DNA of 64,000 nucleotides, taken from an uncultured Dysosmobacter sp. Lineage in GTDB: Bacteria > Bacillota > Clostridia > Oscillospirales > Oscillospiraceae. The notes beneath the pieces are model-generated. The model ran no database searches. It was not told where the DNA came from and saw nothing but the letters and a program-made list of their open reading frames with translations. Location: the NCBI GenBank assembly GCA_934565855.1, contig CAKTIO010000009.1, positions 1 through 64,000 on the forward strand, read 5' to 3'. The position numbers and the translations under genes were made by a program. Position 1 is the first letter of the stretch, and every line of letters starts with the position of its first letter. Below, in pieces: positions 17,963-26,468 of this stretch.

Positions 17963-18111
17963 ACAAAAGCCGCCTCCCGTTATCAAACATTTGCTTCCAG
18001 TATGGGCAGATGGAGAGGTTCCTATACTGGCGAAGCCTGTCGGAATCTCTGGGATGTCCGCGTGCATGGGACATTCCGGAAGCAGCATAGAAGTAATGGG
18101 GAGGGATCGCC

Positions 18112-18396
18112 ATGCAATGCAGAATGAAAGAAATGCGGTGCAAGGAAGTCATCAATATCTGCGATGGATGCCGTTTGGGGTATGTGGCGGATGTGGAGGT
18201 CAAGGTCCCGGAGGGGCAGGTCTGTGCCGTGATCGTCTATGGTCCGTGCCGTTTTTTTGGATTGTTCGGAAGGGGAGAGGAGTATTATATTCCCTGGGAG
18301 TGCATCCAGAAGATCGGTGATGATATTATTTTGGTGGATAAACCGTTTCAGCGCCGGGAACCGGGAACGGACCGAAAGCGCCGCAGGCGGTTTTAA
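18112..18396 (+). CDS. YlmC/YmxH-family PRC-barrel sporulation protein
   Basis: This 94-residue protein has the short YlmC/YmxH form of the PRC-barrel: MRCKEVINICDGCRLGYVADVEV, a VYGP segment, and IPWECIQKIGDDIILVD. Bacillus YlmC and YmxH are sporulation-associated with no defined biochemistry. The start follows GGGGAGGG at seven-base spacing. It diverges from sigG with about 150 bases between the two starts, so it may be transcribed by a sporulation sigma factor; I did not find a convincing SigG promoter by eye. Confidence 0.88.
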   Translation: MQCRMKEMRCKEVINICDGCRLGYVADVEVKVPEGQVCAVIVYGPCRFFGLFGRGEEYYIPWECIQKIGDDIILVDKPFQRREPGTDRKRRRRF

Positions 18397-18439
18397 CAGT
18401 AACCCTGCAGCGTCAGGGAGATTCAAATTAGAATGATTC

Positions 18440-18468
18440 TTGCTATTTGAAAAAATGCGTGATAAAAT
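18440..18468 (+). promoter_or_regulatory. Promoter for the rRNA methyltransferase-dprA-topA group
   Basis: TTGCTA and TAAAAT are separated by 17 bases, about 90 bases ahead of the methyltransferase start. Confidence 0.55.
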
Positions 18469-18555
18469 AAACTTTATATGGGCAAAAGTACGCAAAATGT
18501 GCGGAATGGTCTCATGTATTCAAAACCACACAGATGGCGGAAAGGGCAGCAGAGC

Positions 18556-19323
18556 ATGGAGACAATCACAAGCAGGACGAACCCGTTGTGCATAAAGCTT
18601 CGGAAGCTGGCATCCTCTGCCGCTTACCGCCGGGAGCAGGGGGCGTTTCTCTGCGACAGCCCCAAGCTGCTGGAGGAGATTTTGAAGTGGCGGTCCGATT
18701 GGCTGGAAACGGTAGTTTTTACGGAAAAAATGGCTCTGCCGCAGCTCCCGGAAAGTGTCCGGTGCGTTCAGGTGCCGGCTTCTCTGATGGAAGCGGTTTC
18801 TCCCGCAAAGACCCCGCAGGGAGTGCTGGCAGTCTGCCGCATTCCGCAGATGGCGGTGCCGGAAAAGCTGACAGGCAGCCACTATGTTGTGATGGATACA
18901 GTGCAGGACCCCGGCAATGTGGGAACGATCCTGCGGACAGCGGATGCTTTCTGGGCGGACGGTGTGTTTCTGGTCAACGCCTGCGCGGACCTGTATAGCC
19001 CTAAAACCGTTCGGGCGTCTATGGGAGCGGTGCTGCGCTGCCCTGTCTGGCGGTGTACCGTGCCGGAGCTGACGGAGCTGCTGCACCGGAGCGGAATCCC
19101 TCTTTATGGCGCGGCACTGCGGGAAGACACGGTGGATGCGCGGGAAGCGGACTACAGCCGGGCGGCAGTGGCAATCGGCAGCGAGGGACATGGACTGTCT
19201 GCGGAATTGCTGGAGTGCTGCGACAAAACAGTGAAGATCCCGATGAATCCGCACTGTGAATCCTTGAATGCCGCGGCGGCAGCCACGGCGCTGCTGTGGG
19301 AAATGGCGCGAGGGACTCACTGA
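18556..19323 (+). CDS. TrmH/SpoU-family RNA 2'-O-methyltransferase
   Basis: From the ATG at 18556 this is a 255-residue protein with an N-terminal RNA-substrate-binding domain (about residues 1-90, with YRREQGAFLCDSPKLLEE) and a C-terminal SpoU fold. The three SpoU motifs are visible: VQDPGNVGTILRTADAF (motif 1), AIGSEGHGLS (motif 2) and IPMNPHCESLNAAAAATALL (motif 3). Such enzymes methylate 23S rRNA or tRNA at ribose 2'-OH using SAM through a knotted site. The exact target nucleotide cannot be read from sequence. Starts further upstream (18478) lack a ribosome site. Confidence 0.92.
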   Translation: METITSRTNPLCIKLRKLASSAAYRREQGAFLCDSPKLLEEILKWRSDWLETVVFTEKMALPQLPESVRCVQVPASLMEAVSPAKTPQGVLAVCRIPQMAVPEKLTGSHYVVMDTVQDPGNVGTILRTADAFWADGVFLVNACADLYSPKTVRASMGAVLRCPVWRCTVPELTELLHRSGIPLYGAALREDTVDAREADYSRAAVAIGSEGHGLSAELLECCDKTVKIPMNPHCESLNAAAAATALLWEMARGTH

Positions 19324-19349
19324 AATAACAGAAAAGAGGCGGCAGAGAT

Positions 19350-20537
19350 ATGGCGATGTTAAAATACTGGCTGTGGTTTTCTGAGCTGGGACTGCACAGC
19401 CAGACAAGGCTTGCCCTGTTGCAGCATTTTGAATCGCCGGAGGCGGTTTACTTTGCGGATGAAAAGGAGATCCTGCTGGTGGACTCCATGACGCGGGAGC
19501 AGGCGGCGCTGCTGAGCCGGAAGGATCTGTCTCCTGCGGAGAAAATATTGGAGGAGTGCCAGAAGCAGGAGCTGCATATCCTGACGATACAGGACGCCGG
19601 TTATCCGGCGCGTCTGAAAAATATTTATGATCCACCGGTCCTTTTATATGTAAAGGGCACCCTGCCGCCAATGGATGAGCAGGTAACGGTGGCGGTCGTC
19701 GGGACCAGAAGCTGCACACCCTATGGAATTCAGTGTGCCGAGAAGCTGGGCGGACAGCTGGCATCCGGAGGAGCCATTGTAGTAACAGGGATGGCACGGG
19801 GGATTGATTCCGCAGCCGCCCGGGGCGCATTGAGAAATGGCGGTACGGTCATTGGCGTGCTGGGCAACGGTCTGGACGTAGTTTATCCGCCGGAGAATCG
19901 GTATCTTTATGAGGATGTGGCGGCATCTGGCGCGCTGATTACAGAGTACGCGCCGGGAACCGAACCGGCTGGCAGACATTTTCCCGTCCGGAACCGGATT
20001 TTGTCCGGACTGTCAGTCGCCGCGCTGGTGGTAGAGGCACCGGAGCGCAGCGGCGCGCTGATTACGGCGGAGACTGCGTTGGAGCAGGGGAGAGATGTTT
20101 ACGCTGTTCCCGGTCCCATTGATTCGGAAGCCAGCAGGGGCTGCAACCGCTTGATTCGGGATGGCGCCAATCTGGTGGCGGACGGCTGGGACCTTCTGCG
20201 GGACTATGAGGGACGCTTTCCCGGAAAGGTCTCTGAAAAGCAGGCAAAGCGCCCGGTGGTCAATTTGGGCTATCAGAAACGGGAGGAGCAGAAGGCTCCG
20301 GCAAAGAAGCTGCCGGAGCTGCTGGACCTTTCCAAGGAGGGGGTGGCACTGACGGACGACCAGCTGCTGGTTTTAAAGACCCTGACGGAGGAACCGGTAC
20401 TGGTGGATGACCTGGTGGAACAGACGCAGCTGCCCGTGAGACGGGTCCTGTCCGCGCTGACCATGCTTGAAATCGATCATTATGTGCGGCAGGAGCCGGG
20501 TGGACGCTATGCCCGGAACGTGACGCTGACGGAATAA
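19350..20537 (+). CDS. dprA: DNA processing protein DprA (Smf)
   Basis: This 395-residue DprA has a short N-terminal helix-hairpin-like region, a central Rossmann fold with GTRSCTPYGIQCAEKLG and TGMARGIDSAAARGAL, NRYLYEDVAASGALITEYAPG, and FPVRNRILSGLS, and a C-terminal winged helix (about residues 335-395) ending in the DprA_WH pattern. DprA loads RecA on incoming single-stranded DNA during transformation. The dprA-topA-trmFO order is classical in Firmicutes. Confidence 0.95.
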   Translation: MAMLKYWLWFSELGLHSQTRLALLQHFESPEAVYFADEKEILLVDSMTREQAALLSRKDLSPAEKILEECQKQELHILTIQDAGYPARLKNIYDPPVLLYVKGTLPPMDEQVTVAVVGTRSCTPYGIQCAEKLGGQLASGGAIVVTGMARGIDSAAARGALRNGGTVIGVLGNGLDVVYPPENRYLYEDVAASGALITEYAPGTEPAGRHFPVRNRILSGLSVAALVVEAPERSGALITAETALEQGRDVYAVPGPIDSEASRGCNRLIRDGANLVADGWDLLRDYEGRFPGKVSEKQAKRPVVNLGYQKREEQKAPAKKLPELLDLSKEGVALTDDQLLVLKTLTEEPVLVDDLVEQTQLPVRRVLSALTMLEIDHYVRQEPGGRYARNVTLTE

Positions 20538-20575
20538 CTTAGAAACCGTTCCACAAGAGGAACGTGGAGGTATGT

Positions 20576-22912
20576 ATGGCAAAACACAGCCTGGTGATCG
20601 TGGAGTCACCCGCGAAAGCCAAAACGATTGGAAAATACTTGGGCGGGGATTACGAGGTAAAGGCCTGTATGGGTCACCTGCGGGATCTGCCCAAAAGTGT
20701 GCTGGGTGTGGATCTGGAGCATGATTTTGAACCGGTCTACAAGCCCATCAAGGGAAAGGAAGAGATCATCTCAGATTTGAAAAAATCTGCCAAGGCGGCA
20801 GATACCGTATACCTTGCGACCGACCCGGACCGCGAGGGAGAGGCGATTTCTTGGCATTTGAAGGCTTTGCTGGGATTGCCGGATGATAAGACCAAGCGGG
20901 TCACTTTTAATGAAATTACGAAAAATGTAGTACGGGAGAGCATTGAAGAGCCCCGCAGCATCGACCAGAATCTGGTGGACGCACAGCAGGCGCGGCGGAT
21001 TCTGGACCGGATCGTTGGTTATCAGCTGTCCCCGCTGCTGTGGAAAAAGATCCGCCGGGGATTGTCTGCGGGACGTGTGCAGTCGGTGGCGACCCGGATG
21101 GTGGACGACCGCGAGCGGGAAATTGAAAACTTCAAGCCGGAGGAATACTGGACGCTGGATGCCCGGCTTCAGGGCAATGACTTGAAAAAGACGGTATTCC
21201 CCGCACGGTATCACGGCAGGAATGGGAAAAAGACAGAGCTGAAATCTGCGGAGGACGTGGAAACGGTGGTGCGGGAAACAGAAAATGTTCCCTTTACCGT
21301 CAAGACCGTCAAGAGAACGGACAAGCAGCGCTCCCCCTCTCCTCCGTTTACCACCTCGACCATGCAGCAGGAGGCATCCAGAAAGCTGAATATGACGCCG
21401 CGGCGGACGATGGCGATTGCACAGCAGCTGTACGAGGGCGTGGATATTGAAGGGGAAGGCACCGTAGGTCTGATTACCTATATGCGTACCGACTCCCTGC
21501 GGCTGAGCGAGGAGGCAATCGCCTCTGCCCGGAGCTTTATCGGCGGACGCTATGGCGAGAGCTATTACCCTGCGAAGCCAAACCGTTACAAGGCAAAAGC
21601 CAACGCGCAGGATGCGCATGAGGCAATTCGCCCCAGTAATGTGAACTTGACGCCGGAAATGGTGAAAAAGTCCCTCACTGGAGAGCAGTACCGCCTGTAC
21701 CGCCTGGTGTGGAGCCGCTTTGTGGCATGCCAGATGTCCAACGCTGTTTACGACAGCATTTCTGTAGAGATCGAGTCGGCGGGACACAGCTTCCGTGCCA
21801 CCTCCTCCAATCTGAAATTCGCGGGCTATACTGCGGTTTATGAAGAGGGACGGGACGAGGAGAAGGAGGAAAAGGAACCGGCTCTGCCTGCCCTGCAGGA
21901 GGGCGAGGTGCTGGCGCTGAAGGACTTTGGAAAGACACAGCATTTCACCCAGCCGCCTGCCCACTATACAGACGCTTCCCTGATCCGTGCGATGGAAGAA
22001 GCGGGCATTGGTCGTCCCTCCACCTACGCGCCGACGGTCTCGACCATTTTAGACAGAGAGTATGTCATCAAAGAGGGAAAGTATCTGAAGATCACCAATC
22101 TGGGCAGAGTGGTGACCGAGTTGATGAAGAGCAAGTTTGCGGACATTGCGGATACAAAGTTTACCGCCCATATGGAGCAGGAGCTGGACTCCGTGGAAGA
22201 GGGAAAGACCCCCTGGAAGAATGTCCTGCGGGATTTCTATGGCGATTTTGACAAGAATCTGAAGCAGGCGGAAAAGGATCTGGAGGGGACCCGCATCAAG
22301 GTCCCGGATGAATTGTCCGATGAAGTGTGCGACCTCTGCGGTCGGCAGATGGTGGTCAAATCCGGACGGTTCGGGCGTTTTCTGGCGTGCCCCGGTTATC
22401 CGGAGTGCAAGTTCACAAAGCCCTTGGTAGTGGAGATGCCGGGACGCTGTCCCAAATGCGGCAGCCGGATTTTGAAAAAAACCTCGGCGAAGGGCTACAC
22501 CTATTATGGCTGCGAGCATAACTCGGATAAAAACGAGGCGACCAAGTGTGACTTTATGACGTGGGATGTTCCGGTAAAGGACGACTGCCCGGTTTGCGGA
22601 CAGACCATGTTCAAGAAATCCGGACGGGGCTTTAAGAAGCCGTTCTGTATCAACCCGGCATGCTCCAACTTCCTGCCGGAGGATCAGCGTGGATATCCGC
22701 GGAAAAAGAAGGCGGATGCCCAGGCGGAAAAGGCAGAGGAGACGGCTGTTGAGGCAGAGAAGAAACCGGCAAAAAAGCCAGCGGTGAAAAAGACTCCGGT
22801 GAAAAAACCGGCAGCCAAGAAAACCACGGCGAAGAAGACAGCAGCGGCAAAGACAACGAAAACGGCGGCAAAAAAGACCGCTGGCAAAAAAGCGGCGGAG
22901 AAGGCGGAATGA
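20576..22912 (+). CDS. topA: DNA topoisomerase I
   Basis: The ATG at 20576 follows GTGGAGG by five bases; a GTG inside that site (20564) is in frame but unlikely. The 778-residue enzyme has a Toprim domain (SLVIVESPAKAKTIGKYLG, then the DPDREGEAISWHL acidic motif) and the catalytic tyrosine at about residue 302 in GLITYMRTDS. Three Cys4 zinc ribbons follow, beginning CDLCGRQ, CPKCGSR and CPVCGQT. The last 50 or so residues are almost pure Lys/Ala/Pro/Thr, like histone H1 tails. It relaxes negative supercoils ahead of replication and transcription. Confidence 0.97.
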   Translation: MAKHSLVIVESPAKAKTIGKYLGGDYEVKACMGHLRDLPKSVLGVDLEHDFEPVYKPIKGKEEIISDLKKSAKAADTVYLATDPDREGEAISWHLKALLGLPDDKTKRVTFNEITKNVVRESIEEPRSIDQNLVDAQQARRILDRIVGYQLSPLLWKKIRRGLSAGRVQSVATRMVDDREREIENFKPEEYWTLDARLQGNDLKKTVFPARYHGRNGKKTELKSAEDVETVVRETENVPFTVKTVKRTDKQRSPSPPFTTSTMQQEASRKLNMTPRRTMAIAQQLYEGVDIEGEGTVGLITYMRTDSLRLSEEAIASARSFIGGRYGESYYPAKPNRYKAKANAQDAHEAIRPSNVNLTPEMVKKSLTGEQYRLYRLVWSRFVACQMSNAVYDSISVEIESAGHSFRATSSNLKFAGYTAVYEEGRDEEKEEKEPALPALQEGEVLALKDFGKTQHFTQPPAHYTDASLIRAMEEAGIGRPSTYAPTVSTILDREYVIKEGKYLKITNLGRVVTELMKSKFADIADTKFTAHMEQELDSVEEGKTPWKNVLRDFYGDFDKNLKQAEKDLEGTRIKVPDELSDEVCDLCGRQMVVKSGRFGRFLACPGYPECKFTKPLVVEMPGRCPKCGSRILKKTSAKGYTYYGCEHNSDKNEATKCDFMTWDVPVKDDCPVCGQTMFKKSGRGFKKPFCINPACSNFLPEDQRGYPRKKKADAQAEKAEETAVEAEKKPAKKPAVKKTPVKKPAAKKTTAKKTAAAKTTKTAAKKTAGKKAAEKAE

Positions 22913-22945
22913 CCGCCGGTTCTCTGTGATAAAGAGGAAAAGAGC

Positions 22946-24256
22946 ATGAATGTGACCGTAATTGGCGCGGGACTGGCAGGCAGTGAAGCCGCCTGGCAGC
23001 TGGCGCAGAGAGGTATTGATGTTACGCTTTGCGAAATGAAGCCTCAGAAGCATACACCCGCGCATCATACCAATGATTTTGCAGAGCTGTGCTGTTCCAA
23101 TTCCCTACGTTCCGACCAGTTGGAGAACGCAGTGGGACTTTTGAAGGAGGAGCTGCGGCGCTTGGGATCGCTGATCCTTTCCTGCGCGGATGCCACCCGC
23201 GTGGAAGCGGGCGGTGCGCTGGCGGTGGATCGGCATGGCTTTGCCCGGATGGTGACGGAAAAGCTCCGCTCTCATCCGAGAATCACTGTGCAGGAGGGGG
23301 AGATCACACAGCTGCCCCAGGAGGGGACAGTGGTCGTGGCAAGCGGACCGCTGACTTCGGATGCACTGGCGGAGCAGCTTCAGGCGCTGCTGGGAGAGCA
23401 TACGGACCTTCATTTTTACGATGCGGCGGCTCCGCTGATTTCCGCGGACAGCGTGGACATGGACTACGCCTGGTTTGGCTCCCGTTACGGAAGGGGATCG
23501 GACGACTATGTGAACTGTCCGATGAACCAGGAGGAGTATGATGCGTTCTGGCAGGAACTGACTACCGCGCAGGAGGCAGAAGTCCACGGCTTTGAGGACA
23601 GCCAGGTATTCGAGGGCTGTATGCCCGTAGAGGTCATGGCGCGGCGGGGACATGGTACGCTGCTGTACGGTCCGCTGAAATCCAGAGGACTGGACGACCC
23701 CCGTACCGGCAGATGGCCTTACGCAGTGGTGCAGCTGCGCCGCGATAATGCGGACGGTACGATTTATAATCTGGTGGGATTTCAGACGCACCTGAAATTT
23801 CCGGAGCAGCGCCGGGTATTTTCCATGATCCCCGCCCTGCACCATGCGGAATTTCTGCGGTACGGTGTGATGCACCGGAATACATTTTTGGATTCTCCGC
23901 GGCTGTTGAACCGGTACTATCAGCTGAAAAAGGACCCGCGGATCTCCTTTGCCGGACAGATGACAGGCGTGGAGGGCTATGTGGAGTCTGCTGCGTCCGG
24001 TTTTCTGGTGGGTGTGGAGACGGCAAGGCGGCTGCGGGGGATGGAACCTATTGATTTTCCGCAGGAAACCGCCATTGGTGCGCTGGGACTGTATATCAGC
24101 AATCAGAGCGTGACGCAGTTCCAGCCGATGAATGTCAATTTTGGCATCATTCCGCCGCTGGATCACCGGGTAAAGGGCAAGCGGTTCAAAAACGCGGAAT
24201 TGTCACAGAGATCCCTGGCAATCGTGGAGCAGATAAAAGGAGAGGTGCTTGCATGA
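22946..24256 (+). CDS. trmFO: Methylenetetrahydrofolate-tRNA-(uracil-5-)-methyltransferase TrmFO
   Basis: This 436-residue FAD protein begins with a dinucleotide-binding GAGLAGSEAAWQLAQRG and the CSNSLRSDQLENAVGLLKEE segment that carries family-conserved residues. Later landmarks are MPVEVMARRG and the C-terminal GYVESAASGFLVG. TrmFO makes m5U54 in tRNA using methylene-THF and FADH2. It follows topA by 33 bases and overlaps plsX by four bases (ATGA), so it is translationally coupled to fatty acid synthesis genes. Confidence 0.96.
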   Translation: MNVTVIGAGLAGSEAAWQLAQRGIDVTLCEMKPQKHTPAHHTNDFAELCCSNSLRSDQLENAVGLLKEELRRLGSLILSCADATRVEAGGALAVDRHGFARMVTEKLRSHPRITVQEGEITQLPQEGTVVVASGPLTSDALAEQLQALLGEHTDLHFYDAAAPLISADSVDMDYAWFGSRYGRGSDDYVNCPMNQEEYDAFWQELTTAQEAEVHGFEDSQVFEGCMPVEVMARRGHGTLLYGPLKSRGLDDPRTGRWPYAVVQLRRDNADGTIYNLVGFQTHLKFPEQRRVFSMIPALHHAEFLRYGVMHRNTFLDSPRLLNRYYQLKKDPRISFAGQMTGVEGYVESAASGFLVGVETARRLRGMEPIDFPQETAIGALGLYISNQSVTQFQPMNVNFGIIPPLDHRVKGKRFKNAELSQRSLAIVEQIKGEVLA

Positions 24257-25305
24257 TAAAGATCATTGTAGACGCGATGGGCGGAGACAACGCCCCGCAG
24301 GCAATCGTTCAGGGGGCGCTGGATGCTGCCCGGGAGTTGGGGGTTCAGATCACGCTGGTAGGGCGGACCGAGGATATCCTCCGTGCAGTAGAGGCATGCG
24401 GGGAGAAAACTTTGCCCTCCGGAGTGGAGATCCACAACGCCACGGAGGTGATTGAAATGTCGGATGATCCGGCGTTCGCCTTCAAGGCTAAGAAGGATTC
24501 CTCCATGACCGTGGGACTGAATCTCCTGCGGGACGGCGCAGGCGACGCCTTTGTTTCCGCCGGCTCTACAGGTGCGCTGCTGTCAGCGGGAACGCTGGTC
24601 ACGAAACGGATCCGCGGCATCCGCCGGGCGGCGATGGCACCGCAGGTGCCCTGCATGGGCGGCAGATTTGTGCTGTGCGATTGCGGAGCGAACGCGGAAT
24701 GCACACCGGAATACCTGCTGCAATTTGCCTATCTGGGCAGCTTTTACGCCAAGCGGATGATGAAAATTGAAAAGCCCCGGGTGGCGCTGCTGAACATCGG
24801 TGCAGAGGAGGAAAAGGGCGATACGCTCCGCCATGAGACCTATGCGCTGCTGAAGGCGGCTGGTGATCAGGGGAGGATCCATTTCATCGGCAATATTGAA
24901 AGCAGCGATGCCATGCTGGGCGGCGCCGATGTGGTGGTCGCGGACGGTTATTCCGGCAACATCATGCTGAAAAGCTTGGAGGGAACGGCAAAGTTCCTGA
25001 TGAAGCAGTTGAAGCAGGTTTTTCTGAAAAACACAAAAACCAAGCTGGCTGCGGCACTGGTCAAGGATCAACTGGCAGAGCTGAAGGGACTTCTGGATGC
25101 CGGAGAGATCGGCGGAACACCGTTTTTGGGACTGTCCAAGCCAGTCATTAAGGCACATGGCTCCTCAGATGCCCGGGCGATCTATAATGCAGTGCGGCAA
25201 GCGCGGGACTTTGCCGCAAGCGGCTTTATCGCGGATATTCAGGAAAATATCGACTATATGAAGGTGGATATGGCTTCCATGGAAAATGGTGGGGCAAAAG
25301 CGTAA
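24253..25305 (+). CDS. plsX: Phosphate acyltransferase PlsX
   Basis: At 350 residues this has the PlsX fold, with IIVDAMGGDNAPQAIVQGAL at the start, SAGSTGALLSAGTL, and ADGYSGNIMLKSLEG near residues 235-250. PlsX converts acyl-ACP and phosphate to acyl-phosphate, the donor for glycerol-3-phosphate acylation by PlsY. The following acpP supplies its substrate carrier. The gene is coupled to trmFO by a four-base overlap. Confidence 0.97.
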   Translation: MIKIIVDAMGGDNAPQAIVQGALDAARELGVQITLVGRTEDILRAVEACGEKTLPSGVEIHNATEVIEMSDDPAFAFKAKKDSSMTVGLNLLRDGAGDAFVSAGSTGALLSAGTLVTKRIRGIRRAAMAPQVPCMGGRFVLCDCGANAECTPEYLLQFAYLGSFYAKRMMKIEKPRVALLNIGAEEEKGDTLRHETYALLKAAGDQGRIHFIGNIESSDAMLGGADVVVADGYSGNIMLKSLEGTAKFLMKQLKQVFLKNTKTKLAAALVKDQLAELKGLLDAGEIGGTPFLGLSKPVIKAHGSSDARAIYNAVRQARDFAASGFIADIQENIDYMKVDMASMENGGAKA

Positions 25306-25312
25306 ATTCCTA

Positions 25313-25341
25313 TTGACACAGAGAGCGGGCTGCCGTATGAT
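25313..25341 (+). promoter_or_regulatory. Promoter of acpP
   Basis: An exact TTGACA and TATGAT are separated by 17 bases in the plsX-acpP gap. This suggests acpP is transcribed separately at a high level, in addition to any read-through. Confidence 0.75.
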
Positions 25342-25388
25342 TGCCATAGCAAATAAGACCCACCATTCATGAGGAGTGAATAGACCGT

Positions 25389-25637
25389 ATGTCTAACGAA
25401 GAAATTTTTGCAACCATGCAGAAGCTGGTATCTGAAGAATTTGCACAGGACCCGGAGGAGATCACGATGGATACCTCTTTTGAAGAGGATCTGGGCGTGG
25501 ATTCCGTGGACCTGGTAGAATTGGTCATGGCAATGGAAGAGGAATTTGAGGTCGGAGAGATTCAGGAGGATGAACTGAAGGGCTTGAAGACTGTGGGCGA
25601 TGCAGTGCGTTTTATCGCTGCGAAGCTGAATCACTGA
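25389..25637 (+). CDS. acpP: Acyl carrier protein
   Basis: This 82-residue acidic helical protein has the phosphopantetheine site at Ser39 in GVDSVDLVEL. It carries acyl groups in fatty acid synthesis and, with PlsX next door, feeds phospholipid synthesis. A hairpin downstream may limit transcription into rnc. Confidence 0.96.
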   Translation: MSNEEIFATMQKLVSEEFAQDPEEITMDTSFEEDLGVDSVDLVELVMAMEEEFEVGEIQEDELKGLKTVGDAVRFIAAKLNH

Positions 25638-25644
25638 AAGCAGG

Positions 25645-25675
25645 AGGAAGCCCCGCATATCGCGGGGCTTCCTTA
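25645..25675 (+). terminator. Hairpin between acpP and rnc (partial terminator)
   Basis: AGGAAGCCCCGC pairs perfectly with 25662-25673 (12 bp), but the following T-run is weak (TTATT), so read-through into rnc is likely. Confidence 0.6.
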
Positions 25676-25694
25676 TTGGAAAGGATAGGATTGT

Positions 25695-26402
25695 ATGGAG
25701 GGACTTGAACAGAAGCTGAATTATAAGTTCCGAAACCGCAGCCTTTTGAGTGAGGCATTGAATCACAGCTCTTACGCCAATGAACACCGGGGGCTGCATT
25801 TGAACAGTAACGAGCGGCTGGAATTTCTGGGCGACTCCGTGCTGGGCTTTGTGACTGCGGAATTTTTGTTTGTGCAGCATCCGGACCTGCCGGAGGGGGA
25901 TCTGACGCGGATCCGCGCGGCGCTGGTGTGTGAGCAGAGCCTGTATGAGGTGGCACAGAAGCTGGAACTGGGCAAATATTTAAAGCTGGGGCGCGGAGAA
26001 GAAGCCGGAGGCGGACGTACGCGTACCTCCATTTTGGCAGACGCGACGGAGGCGGTCTTTGCTGCGGTGTATCTGGATGGCGGCATTGTAGAGGCATCGG
26101 CGCTGATCCACCGGGTTTTGCTGGATGCAGAGAAGGAAGAAGCCGTGGAAGAGCGGCGTCGGGATTACAAAACGGCGCTGCAGGAACTGGTTCAAAGAAA
26201 AGCCAATCAGGAGCTGACCTACCACATGACAGGAGAAGCGGGACCGGACCACAATAAGACGTTTTCCGCAGAGGTCCTGCTGAACGGACAGCAGGCAGGA
26301 ACGGGAACCGGTCACAGCAAAAAGGAAGCCGAGCAGGCTGCCGCCGCCGCTGCATTGGAAAAGCTTCAGGCACAGCTGGATGCTCCGGAAGAGGAAAAAT
26401 AA
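25695..26402 (+). CDS. rnc: Ribonuclease III
   Basis: This 235-residue protein has an RNase III domain with the signature NERLEFLGDSVLGF (about residues 38-51), followed by a C-terminal double-stranded RNA-binding domain with a KKEAEQAAAAAALEKL helix (about residues 205-220). It processes rRNA precursors and degrades double-stranded RNA. In many Firmicutes smc follows rnc directly; here the next gene is a minus-strand gamma-glutamyltransferase family gene and smc is 26 kb away. Confidence 0.97.
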   Translation: MEGLEQKLNYKFRNRSLLSEALNHSSYANEHRGLHLNSNERLEFLGDSVLGFVTAEFLFVQHPDLPEGDLTRIRAALVCEQSLYEVAQKLELGKYLKLGRGEEAGGGRTRTSILADATEAVFAAVYLDGGIVEASALIHRVLLDAEKEEAVEERRRDYKTALQELVQRKANQELTYHMTGEAGPDHNKTFSAEVLLNGQQAGTGTGHSKKEAEQAAAAAALEKLQAQLDAPEEEK

Positions 26403-26412
26403 AAGCAAGAAA

Positions 26413-26453
26413 CAGGCATAGCCGTGGATTATCTGCGGCTATGCCTGCTTTTT
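26413..26453. terminator. Terminator after rnc
   Basis: CAGGCATAGCCG pairs perfectly with 26436-26447 and is followed by CTTTTTG. AAAAG precedes the hairpin, so it may also act for the convergent gene. Confidence 0.85.
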
Positions 26454-26468
26454 GTATCAGAAAGCCCC

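Noticed and set aside
18520..19830. Minus-strand ORF of 436 residues across the methyltransferase and dprA
   Set aside because: It spans two confident genes on the other strand, so it is a composition artefact.
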